NCBI RefSeq assembly: GCF_900103875.1
Contig: NZ_LT629705.1
Span: 6,085,001 to 6,149,000, forward strand
From: Pseudomonas arsenicoxydans
GTDB taxonomy: Bacteria; Pseudomonadota; Gammaproteobacteria; Pseudomonadales; Pseudomonadaceae
Direction: 5' to 3'
Length of the DNA: 64,000 nucleotides
In this document: piece after piece, positions 29,483 to 38,400 of the stretch
Layout: every line of letters begins with the position of its first letter
Position numbering within the stretch: position 1 is the first letter of the stretch
Notes under the pieces: generated by a model
Database searches by the model: none
The model's input: the letters and a program-made list of their open reading frames with translations, nothing else
Told to the model about the DNA's origin: nothing
Program-made: the position numbers and the translations under genes

Positions 29483-30480
29483 GTCAACAGATCGAGCCTG
29501 GCAGCGCGACCCACGCCGCCCAGCAACGCCAGCGCGCCAGTCAGTTGGCCCAAGCGGTCAGAACTGAATTGCGCAAAGCGGTGATCGGCCAGAATACCGT
29601 GATCGATGACGTCCTCACCGCGCTGATCGCCGGCGGCCATGTGCTGCTCGAAGGCGTGCCGGGGCTGGGCAAGACATTGCTGGTGCGGGCGCTGGCCCGC
29701 TGCTTCGGTGGCGAGTTCGCGCGCATCCAGTTCACCCCCGACCTGATGCCCAGCGACGTCACCGGGCATGCGGTCTACGACCTGAACACCGAGCAGTTCA
29801 AGCTGCGCAAAGGCCCGCTGTTCACCAACCTGCTGCTGGCCGACGAAATCAACCGAGCCCCGGCGAAAACCCAGGCCGCGTTGCTCGAAGCCATGCAGGA
29901 ACGCCAGGTCACCCTCGAAGGCCGCGCCCTGCCCATCGCGCAACCGTTCATGGTCCTGGCCACGCAGAACCCCATCGAACAAGAAGGCACTTACCCGTTA
30001 CCGGAAGCCGAGCTCGACCGCTTCATGCTCAAGGTCCGCATGGATTACCCCGACACCGAGCAAGAACTGGACATGGTCCGTCAGGTCAGCCGCTCGACCC
30101 GCGCCGACATGCTCGACGTGCAACCGCTACGCACCGTGTTGCAAGCCAAGGACGTGCTGGCCTTGCAGCGCATCGCCAGCGATCTGCCGCTGGACGATCA
30201 GGTGCTCGATTACGCCGTGCGCCTGGCCCGCACCACCCGCACCTGGCCGGGCTTGACCCTTGGCGCCGGGCCACGGGCGTCCATCGCCCTGGTGCGTTGC
30301 GCCCGCGCCCGTGCGCTGCTGCGCGGTGGCGACTTCGTGATTCCCGATGACATCAAAGGCTGCGCCCTCGCGGTGCTGCGCCACCGGGTGCGGATTGCCC
30401 CGGAGCTGGACATCGAAGGGCTGGACGTCGATCAGGTGCTCAAGCAACTGCTCGACCAAGTGTCGGCGCCGCGTTTGTGA
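29479..30480 (+). CDS. MoxR-family AAA+ ATPase
   Basis: A 333-residue ATPase. Walker A is LLEGVPGLGKTLLVRALA near residue 56. Walker B is LLLADEINRAPAKTQAALLE near 113. Sensor 1 is VLATQNPIEQEGTYPLPEAE. MoxR proteins work as chaperone-like activators with von Willebrand-type partners, here the DUF58 protein encoded next. ATGA overlap upstream and GTGA overlap downstream. Confidence 0.93.
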   Translation: MSQQIEPGSATHAAQQRQRASQLAQAVRTELRKAVIGQNTVIDDVLTALIAGGHVLLEGVPGLGKTLLVRALARCFGGEFARIQFTPDLMPSDVTGHAVYDLNTEQFKLRKGPLFTNLLLADEINRAPAKTQAALLEAMQERQVTLEGRALPIAQPFMVLATQNPIEQEGTYPLPEAELDRFMLKVRMDYPDTEQELDMVRQVSRSTRADMLDVQPLRTVLQAKDVLALQRIASDLPLDDQVLDYAVRLARTTRTWPGLTLGAGPRASIALVRCARARALLRGGDFVIPDDIKGCALAVLRHRVRIAPELDIEGLDVDQVLKQLLDQVSAPRL

Positions 30481-31808
30481 AACCGTCACGCCTGCTGTTG
30501 ATCTGGCTCGCGATCCTGCTGGGCATCGGCATCGCGCTTGGCACCTTGCGGGCGCTGGAATTCGACGTGCCTTCCACCCTGCTGTCGATCAACTGGGGAC
30601 TGCTCCTGGCATTGCTGGCACTGGCCGTTCTCGACGCCGTGCGCCTCAAGCGCCTGCCGTCACCGCGCATCCAGCGACAAATGCCCGGCAGCCTCGCACT
30701 GGGTCGATGGAGCGAAGTGCGCCTGGAAGTCGCGCATGACTTTGCCCACTCACTGAACATTCAGATATTCGACCACGTCCCTGACGGCCTGAGCTTCGAA
30801 CACCTTCCCCTGTCGGCCGAATTGCAACCCGGTCTACAGAGCCAGATCGGCTATCGCCTGCGTCCGCTCAAGCGCGGCCACTTCAGCTTCGAACACTGCG
30901 AAATCAACCTGCCAAGCCCCATGGGCCTGTGGTGCGACAAACGCCTGCTCAACCTGCTCGACCACACCCGCGTCTACCCCGACTTCGCCCGCCTCTATGG
31001 CGGCGAACTGCTGGCGGTGGACAACTGGCTCAACCAGCTCGGGGTGCGCCAACGACAACGTCGCGGCCTGGGTCTGGAATTCCATCAACTGCGCGAATTC
31101 CGCGAAGGCGACAGCCTGCGCCAGATCGACTGGAAAGCCACCGCACGCCAACGCACCCCCATCGCCCGCGAGTACCAGGACGAGCGCGATCAGCAAATCA
31201 TCTTCATGCTCGATTGCGGCCGGCGCATGCGCAGCCAGGATGGCGAACTCGCCCATTTCGATCACGCACTCAACGCCTGCCTGTTGCTCAGTTACATCGC
31301 CCTGCGCCAAGGTGATGCCGTCGGCCTGAGCACCTTCGCCAGCGACCGACCACACTACCTCGCCCCGGTCAAAGGCACGGGCCAGCTCAACGTGTTGCTC
31401 AACACCGTCTACGACCTCGACAGCACACAACGCCCCGCCGACTATCAGGCTGCCGCCACACAGCTACTGGCCCGACAAAAACGCCGGGCTCTGGTAGTGC
31501 TGGTCACCAACCTGCGGGATGAAGACGATGAAGAATTGCTTACTGCGGTCAAACGCCTAAGCAAACTGCATCGGGTGTTGGTGGCGAGTTTGCGTGAAGA
31601 TTTGCTCGACAATCTACGGCACACGCCAGTGGAGACTTTGCCGGAGGCGCTGACCTATTGCGGGACGGTGGACTATTTAAATGACCGGGCGCAGCTCCAT
31701 GAGCGGTTGAAGGCTCATGGAGTGCTGGTGGTGGATGCTCGGCCCCAGGAGCTGGGGGCCGAGTTGGTGACGCGGTATTTGGGGTGGAAGAAGGCTGGGG
31801 TCTTCTAA
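30477..31808 (+). CDS. DUF58 domain protein (VWA-like, MoxR partner)
   Basis: A 443-residue protein with two N-terminal membrane segments (6-25 and 32-52) and the DUF58 signature LEFHQLREFREGDSLRQIDWKATAR near residue 200 (here longer than 20, so read as positions about 198-222). The VWA-like strand is FMLDCGRRM, lacking the classic DxSxS metal site. GTG start at 30477 overlaps the MoxR stop. Last gene of the operon, convergent with the Tc-like unit 24 bases away; I see no clear terminator between them. Confidence 0.88.
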   Translation: MKPSRLLLIWLAILLGIGIALGTLRALEFDVPSTLLSINWGLLLALLALAVLDAVRLKRLPSPRIQRQMPGSLALGRWSEVRLEVAHDFAHSLNIQIFDHVPDGLSFEHLPLSAELQPGLQSQIGYRLRPLKRGHFSFEHCEINLPSPMGLWCDKRLLNLLDHTRVYPDFARLYGGELLAVDNWLNQLGVRQRQRRGLGLEFHQLREFREGDSLRQIDWKATARQRTPIAREYQDERDQQIIFMLDCGRRMRSQDGELAHFDHALNACLLLSYIALRQGDAVGLSTFASDRPHYLAPVKGTGQLNVLLNTVYDLDSTQRPADYQAAATQLLARQKRRALVVLVTNLRDEDDEELLTAVKRLSKLHRVLVASLREDLLDNLRHTPVETLPEALTYCGTVDYLNDRAQLHERLKAHGVLVVDARPQELGAELVTRYLGWKKAGVF

Positions 31809-31832
31809 CCCTAAAATTAGTCAAGCGCCCCT

Positions 31833-32564
31833 TCAACCAGGGACTTGCACCTCTATGTCGCTTTTGAGATTACTGTCAGGCGACGCGGAGCCCAAAGACA
31901 TCCGATGGATCGGCGATAGATTGAGTAGGCGGGACGCCGCCAGCTGGAATCCAAAAGCACCTCCAGCGGTGCCGCGGCACTGCCAAGTCAAACCGCTTAG
32001 GAGCATTTTTCGTGAAACACCCAATGCAGGCTCCACCGTTAATCCCAGCTCACTGACCGAAATATCGCCTTTCTGTCCAAGACAGATGTCACGGCCGATC
32101 AAAGCGCTATCCACATTGGCGACCGATAACTTAAGGAAAAACGTCTGCCCGATCGGAGGAAACAGGGGCGGGCCGCCCCACCCTCTTGGCTCGCCGCCGT
32201 TCAGAAGTTCACTGTACGCATCGTCCCAGACACCTGCGGTAAGCACCACGAAATGAAAGGTATGGGAGGGAGCCGCATCGCCCTTGTTTTCGATATCCAG
32301 GATGGCGGTCACCGCAACCGGCCCTGGCTGTGTGGCGGTATAGAAAAAGCCCGCCTTGCCATGGCTGTCCGTCACCACCCGTGTGGGCGTTTCCCCAGCG
32401 TTAAAGATCACGGTTATATCGGAAGCAGCCAGTCGAGGGTCGGACGGGCCATCAAAAAAAACGATAAGTTCCAACCGGATGCTTTGACCTACCTCCAGAT
32501 CACTACTTACCTCACGCCCCTCAATCACCATACCGCTGTGTGTCGAATCCATATCGTCCAGCAT
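31833..32564 (-). CDS. Hypothetical protein: one Ig-like plus one beta module, Tc-associated
   Basis: A 243-residue protein with no signal peptide. Residues about 15-115 are a Big_1-like Ig module (VGQSIRLELIVFF, VVTDSHGKAGFFYTATQPG, SHTFHFVVL). Residues about 118-230 are a second beta module (GQTFFLKLSVANVDSALIG, LSGLTWQC, LNLSPIHRMSLGS). The same pair is repeated in the 944-residue protein upstream and at the C-terminus of the TcaA-like protein. ATG at 32564 follows GAGGG by 8 bases. Last gene of the Tc-like unit. Function unknown. Confidence 0.7.
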   Translation of the reverse strand: MLDDMDSTHSGMVIEGREVSSDLEVGQSIRLELIVFFDGPSDPRLAASDITVIFNAGETPTRVVTDSHGKAGFFYTATQPGPVAVTAILDIENKGDAAPSHTFHFVVLTAGVWDDAYSELLNGGEPRGWGGPPLFPPIGQTFFLKLSVANVDSALIGRDICLGQKGDISVSELGLTVEPALGVSRKMLLSGLTWQCRGTAGGAFGFQLAASRLLNLSPIHRMSLGSASPDSNLKSDIEVQVPG

Positions 32565-32601
32565 GATTAATCCCTCTTGGGCCAGCATTTGTTAAAGACG
32601 G

Positions 32602-35436
32602 TCAGTGATGTACAAATGCTGCGGACTGCAGCGGCAGTACCTTGATGTGGAATGTGTGTGTTTTATCGCCATCGAATGGGCTTGGCACTGTAGCAATCAC
32701 CTCTGCATTGCCCGCTTCTGTGGCGGTGAAGTCAAAGTGTGCCCAACCGTTCGCGTCCGTTGGAACCACCTCTTGAGTGCCCCCATGCTCAAAGCTTACG
32801 GCGAGACTTTGCACGGCCACCTTGGTGTAATAGGACTTGACCTGGAGCTCCAAAGAGACGGTTTGGCCCACTTCAGGATCGAAACTGGCCTCACGAACTC
32901 CTTCAATACCGACTCGGTTATCCCCCAGAGACAAAAGCATCGGAGGATAAGTCAAGGCGACCTGAGGGAAATCCAGTGAGAGACCCAATTGTCCAGGCTT
33001 GGTGCTGAGAGAGGCATCCAGCGACCACTCACGGCCCGCCGACACCAGGTCTCGCCCTTCCCCTGCTGGTGGGGCCAGCGTCAAATCCAGCCCAATGCCT
33101 GTCGGATCATCCCACTTCGCGGCAACTAAAAGACTGGTCAACGGGCTGCGAGGCTTTGGAACAAACTTTAACCTGTGAAAAGCACCCACGCAGGGATAGA
33201 CCATGTTTTTAGGATTCAACGTGTTCTCATCAAGGGTGAGTGTTCCCTCCCCCTCGAGCGACGGTGAAAGAAGCAGCCCAGGCACTACATAATCAGGGAG
33301 CTGATCATGACGCACGTGCAAATCAAAACGAGCGCTGATCGCGGAGGTTGAATAAACGTCCCAGACCATCCCTGCCTCAGGTAATACCTGCTCGCACTCC
33401 ATCGGAGGGTCGACATGAATGTTGAGATCCTCCACCTCGCCAACCAGATTCAGGAACACTTTCTCGCCCACCAGCGTCTCGCCAATCGGTTTAATCCGCA
33501 GTTCTACCGGGTCTGCGCCGCGAATGCAGACCAGTCCGGTTTGTCCGGACGGCCTGCCATTCAAGGTCACAGTGGCCAATGCGTTCCAGGGATCTTCACC
33601 CAACACGGTGCCTGTGAAGCGATGACCGACCTCCTTTCTGTCGTAATGGCTATACGCTTTAACGTTGACTTCGAAAGGTCCTTCCATGACAGGCTTAAAC
33701 GGGTATTCACACCAACCTTCCAACCCAGTGGGCAGTGTCTTTTTTCCCCGGTCATACAACCAATCGACCTCAATGTCCGACACACCACCCACACCGGGAA
33801 CCGTCGACATGATCTGAATTTCCAGCAGAGTGGCTAGACCGTCCACCACAGGGAATCTCGAAGACTCCCTCGTACCCCCAACGGCCAGTTTGTTATGCGC
33901 CAGTTTCAGCACCTGGAAAGGCGAAGCCTCCAACAATTTCGAACAACTGACGCGGAACCTGAATTCGCTGTTTCTTCGATTCTCACACGACATGTTCCAC
34001 GTTACGCCCGCCCCCTCAATGCCCTCCCACGTATCGCGCTTGGGGCTGAACTCCACACCTAGTTCTTCAGGCGCGTCGTCCCCCGACCAAAGCAGCATCA
34101 GGTCGGTACCGGCGAAGGCGTGATCACCCGGGAACGCCAGCGTCACCGTATGAGTGTCGCCACGGCAGGGATAGGCGTCCTGGCCTCCCCAGATAAACGG
34201 ATTCAGTGAATCAAATGAAAGAATTGCGTCGAGCCACGGATCTTTCTGTAGGGCTAGAAACAAGAATGTATGCTTGGACTCTGCCCTTTGATAATAGCTG
34301 TCAACACGAGCAACGATTTCAATCACACCCGCTTTATCCGGGGTATAGGTATAGGTGCACTCACCATTTGAGTCCGAAAGCCCCTTGCACAACTCGATAT
34401 CGTCTTCTTGATTGGAGCCCAAGAGGGTCCAGGTGACCTCACGATTAGCCATGGCTCTTCGTGTGTAATGGGACTCAACCCGCACACGCAACTCCACACT
34501 TTGATTGAGGTCGATCACAGGGAAGTAGGCAGCCTCCTGGAGCGCAACGATATCGAGTCGAAAATGCCCCGAGACAGCTTCCCGCGGGTAAGCGGCGGCG
34601 GTGTATTGGCTGTGTACCGACAGTTCGTGTGGGAACTCTGCATCTTCATCAATTCCGGCGCTGCCGATCTTCCACAGTCCATCAATGGATTGATCAACCC
34701 CCCACCGTGGCTCAGCCGTAACAATGCTCTGCGGATCTGTATCGACCCCCTCAATCTTCAACGAAACATCTGTTTCACGCCAAATACTATTGGCCACCGG
34801 TTGCAAGGTAACCTGATGGGCGTCGTGGTCTTGCGCGCCCAGGCACAAGCGCAGTTTTTCATTGGGCGGCAATACGATGCCATCGATGGTCACGCTATCG
34901 AGCTCCAAAGGCTCCAGCAAAAGCTCCAGGCGCACAAAGGCAACCCGCAGTCCGCGTAACATGCCAGGTCTTTCATTCTCCGGAGTGATGAATTCCAACG
35001 TGACGGTTGTTTCTTGAGAATCCAGCTCGATCATTTCCTCGAACGCTCTGAATTCCGGGGCTGTCTGTGGCTCGTCGGAATCGGGCTGCTGGATTGTTTC
35101 GATATTGAGCGAAGGTAAAAGCTCATACTCGACCTGTCCGCCGAGGCTGCGAACAATACGCACCGTACATTGTGCCCCTTCAATCGCCTCGTATAGGAAG
35201 AACAACTTATACTCAGCTTGTCCCGGCGTCGGGCGCGGGAGCCCGGCCAGCGTAATCGTTTGGCTGGCAGTACCTTCATTGACGGCGTGTAAAAACCCGA
35301 TATTCTGCCCCTGCCACTGTCCTGTCTGTCGAGTGACCTTCAGCCTGTCATTAATGATCCAGCCGTCCAGGCCGGGGTTGATAAAACTGCCATTGACGAC
35401 AAAGTTATAGTGAGCCTGAACATTCTCTTTTTTCAT
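32602..35436 (-). CDS. Multi-module beta protein (carbohydrate-binding-like N-terminus plus Ig-like repeats), Tc-associated
   Basis: A 944-residue protein without signal peptide. Residues 1-190 look like a jelly-roll, carbohydrate-binding-module type domain (NFVVNGSFINPGLDGWII). Then alternate beta modules (191-300, 400-518, 614-735, 736-845) and Ig-like Big_1-type modules (300-398, 520-612, 846-935; recurring DSNGECTYTYTPDKAG, HTFLFLAL, DANGWAHFDFTATEAG). I do not recognise the protein as a whole. The ATG overlaps the stop of the TcaB-like gene (ATGA), so it is made with the toxin subunit. It might bind receptor glycans or decorate the Tc shell; that is inference. Confidence 0.75.
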   Translation of the reverse strand: MKKENVQAHYNFVVNGSFINPGLDGWIINDRLKVTRQTGQWQGQNIGFLHAVNEGTASQTITLAGLPRPTPGQAEYKLFFLYEAIEGAQCTVRIVRSLGGQVEYELLPSLNIETIQQPDSDEPQTAPEFRAFEEMIELDSQETTVTLEFITPENERPGMLRGLRVAFVRLELLLEPLELDSVTIDGIVLPPNEKLRLCLGAQDHDAHQVTLQPVANSIWRETDVSLKIEGVDTDPQSIVTAEPRWGVDQSIDGLWKIGSAGIDEDAEFPHELSVHSQYTAAAYPREAVSGHFRLDIVALQEAAYFPVIDLNQSVELRVRVESHYTRRAMANREVTWTLLGSNQEDDIELCKGLSDSNGECTYTYTPDKAGVIEIVARVDSYYQRAESKHTFLFLALQKDPWLDAILSFDSLNPFIWGGQDAYPCRGDTHTVTLAFPGDHAFAGTDLMLLWSGDDAPEELGVEFSPKRDTWEGIEGAGVTWNMSCENRRNSEFRFRVSCSKLLEASPFQVLKLAHNKLAVGGTRESSRFPVVDGLATLLEIQIMSTVPGVGGVSDIEVDWLYDRGKKTLPTGLEGWCEYPFKPVMEGPFEVNVKAYSHYDRKEVGHRFTGTVLGEDPWNALATVTLNGRPSGQTGLVCIRGADPVELRIKPIGETLVGEKVFLNLVGEVEDLNIHVDPPMECEQVLPEAGMVWDVYSTSAISARFDLHVRHDQLPDYVVPGLLLSPSLEGEGTLTLDENTLNPKNMVYPCVGAFHRLKFVPKPRSPLTSLLVAAKWDDPTGIGLDLTLAPPAGEGRDLVSAGREWSLDASLSTKPGQLGLSLDFPQVALTYPPMLLSLGDNRVGIEGVREASFDPEVGQTVSLELQVKSYYTKVAVQSLAVSFEHGGTQEVVPTDANGWAHFDFTATEAGNAEVIATVPSPFDGDKTHTFHIKVLPLQSAAFVHH

Positions 35437-38400
35437 GGCTGAACCTTCCTTGCACGTGTTGCCCTGCCGGCCAATACATTTTTATTGGTGGGAGATTTAA
35501 GCGTATCTTCAACAAGTATGGCGAAATCCCCACCACCATCCCTGGCTTGATATTCCAACGTCAGAATGATGTCTGTCAGCGATTTCAAAGTCTGTTGTTG
35601 CGCAATTTCCCCAGGTCTGGGCAGCGTCAAGACATAGCTGGCATGGGCACCCGTCGCTTCGAAAGGCTCGTAACGGCCATCATCGACATTGTCGCTACCA
35701 CCGTTATCGTGCAACCCACGGGACAGTGTTATTTGTTGATAAGGGCGCACGTTCTGTACTAATGAACCACCGTCCGGAGCGGGGGACGTTCTATTGCTGT
35801 GCAGGTATTCAACGGCTTTGATATCAGACTCAAGAATCGTCGCACTACTGGTCTGCACCAGAACTGCACAGATATTCTGATACGGCCCCAACAGGCCAGG
35901 AAAAGTCAAAGACAAGCGCTTGACCTGACGGCAGTAGTGACCCGGGTAATCCTGATTGAAGAGTTTTTCGTTGAGGTTGAATGGCAGCTTTCCGTCCGCA
36001 AGGAATCTATCCCACTCGTCCTTAGTCACCAGGTTTTTGAGTGAAATCGTCTTGACCAATTGCAACCTGCGCTCGTCACGCTTGATACGCGCCGTCGCCA
36101 TCTTCAGCAAATCCAGTTTCAACGAGTAGCCGGCAGTGAACCCATGACAGGAATCCTTCCAGACATTGGGACGGATAAATCGGGCGCTGTAATCGGCCAT
36201 TTCATACCGCCAACAGGTTTCAGCCGTCAGGCACTGGCCGACTGCCAGATCGTTAATCTGATAGATCAACGTCTTGATTTGTCCAACAACCCAATTGCTT
36301 AATTCCAGGCCGGTACTGCGATTTTTGTAAAACGCGTACACCTCTCTGGCCTGAGCATTGGCCATTTGCACCTGTTGCAAACTGGCACGCGCGGAGTCGA
36401 TCGCATGTTTCTGGGCAGCCAGTTGCTCGCGCACGACCTTTACCTCACGCGTCGACTGATCGAGTGCAAACGCCCACTCCTCCTCCCTGCGCATATATTG
36501 CACATTGGTGTTGAGCTGGTCGGCTTCAAATCTCAGAGCGTCTGCGCTTATCTGGATGACATCACCCACCGCCTGCGGGACAGCGCCAAAACGCGCGCCA
36601 CCATTGGCCGTCCCAAAGATTCTGGGGACAGCGTCCAGTCCAGAGCTCAGTGTCCGAAACACCCCCACGCCCGCGCCGAGAATGGCTGCCGTCCGGTATG
36701 TATTCTGAACGTTGCGTTCATCGCGCGAAATTCCCTCGGTCAACAGATTTTGATAATGCTGCGCTCTGGCATCGAGCATGCTCTCGCTTTGCCGCAACGA
36801 CGCAGCCAAAGCCTCCTGCTGGGCAATCGTCGCCGTATAGATCGCCCTGGTATATTCATCAAGCTCGACCAGATGCCCATGCACCAACTCTTCCAGCTTC
36901 CCCTGATCGCGCTTTTCCAACCACGATTTGAGTTGTTCCTCTTGCTGTATCAGGAACTCGACGCACTGCAACGCAAGGTTGTAAACGGTTTGCCATTTAT
37001 ATGGCACCACCTGTACCTGCCCGCCCAGATTGCGCGATATGCCGGAGTTTGCATTGGCCTGTGCAAGCATCAGCTCCTTCGGATCCATGGTCGGGTTGAA
37101 AAGCGAGATGTTCAGAGGCTGACCATCAATCGATCGATTTTTACGCAGGTTGGTCAACCGCGATTTGAGCAACGCCCACAACGCTTTGGGCCTTGGGTTT
37201 ATCCCGCGACGAAACGCGCTCGAACCCAGTAGACAGAAACGCGGCGTGCTTTTCATGCCAGTGGGCACCTGGGCAAGACTGATCTTGAAGTTTGCTTCGA
37301 AGGCCAGGAGCGGTTCACGTCCGCGAATCTTCGTCATCAACTCTTCTAGCGTCTCGGGTTTCCAGATACTGGCGGCTCGAGCATCCGACTCATCGCCCAT
37401 CAGCGACAATGCCCTTCTGTAATTCAGCTTGGCGGCAACCATACTGTCGTAGTCAAGATGCCGATACAGAGCGTCACCTTCGCGAATCAGGTTCTCCACG
37501 TAACGCAGGAAGATTGCCATCCTGAAGTGTATCGGCGCGGAATAACCGATCGCGTCGGGGTCTGTCGGGCTGTCGTTTTCATACGAAGGATCAATGTCAT
37601 TTTGAAGTGGCCGGCAACGCCAGTAGGCGGGTGCAGGAGTGACCGTGGGATCAGGATTTACAACAAGCCCGATCTCGCGTGCCAACGGGTTGAAGATGTA
37701 CTCGAACCAGTCTTGCGCTTCACGGTGACGCCCTTCCGCCATCAAGCGTGAGCCCACCAGATCAGGCAGGTGAAAAAACAGCTCCCAGAAATATCGCCCG
37801 TTGCACCCGTCGAACGGACCATTTTCCTCGATCGTTCCGTCTGGCCGGTGAGACTCCTCGATATGCTGAGTCCCCCAGCCCAGCAACTCCCGCACCGAGA
37901 TGGCGGCGCGACTAATCAATACTGCAGCGAAAAGTGTGTTCAACCGTACAAATTCCAGCGCCTGGCTCTGGTTGTTGAAACTCAGGAATTGCGCGCCCTT
38001 GAGGTCGGTTTTGTCGATGGAAGGCGTGATGTACAAACGAGGGTGTTCGTTCAGGGACACCTCGAAGTTATTGCGTCCATATGTTTCTGGGTCTGAGCTT
38101 TCCTCACCGAATGTAAATACGAGAGGGGAGTTGATGGGAAAATCAAAGTCCCTTCCAACGTCGCGGGTATAGGTGAGCCATGACGTTGAGAATGTGCCGT
38201 CCAGTAAGCCCTTCGAAGTCCAGTCCAGCGGGTCGTTCTGGTCTGGCTGTCGAGCCGACCATTTGAGCGAAAAATTGATAGAGGCGTACTGGATTCGTGG
38301 CACGACCTGATTCTGCTCGTTAAGGACTGCATCCCCCAGGCCGGTAACCGACAAACCGGCGCCAGCCCGAATTTCTTCATGGTTTTTTCCGAGCAGATAC

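Noticed and set aside
31809..31832. Attachment site or tRNA flanking the toxin island
   Set aside because: No tRNA gene, integrase or direct repeat found at either end.
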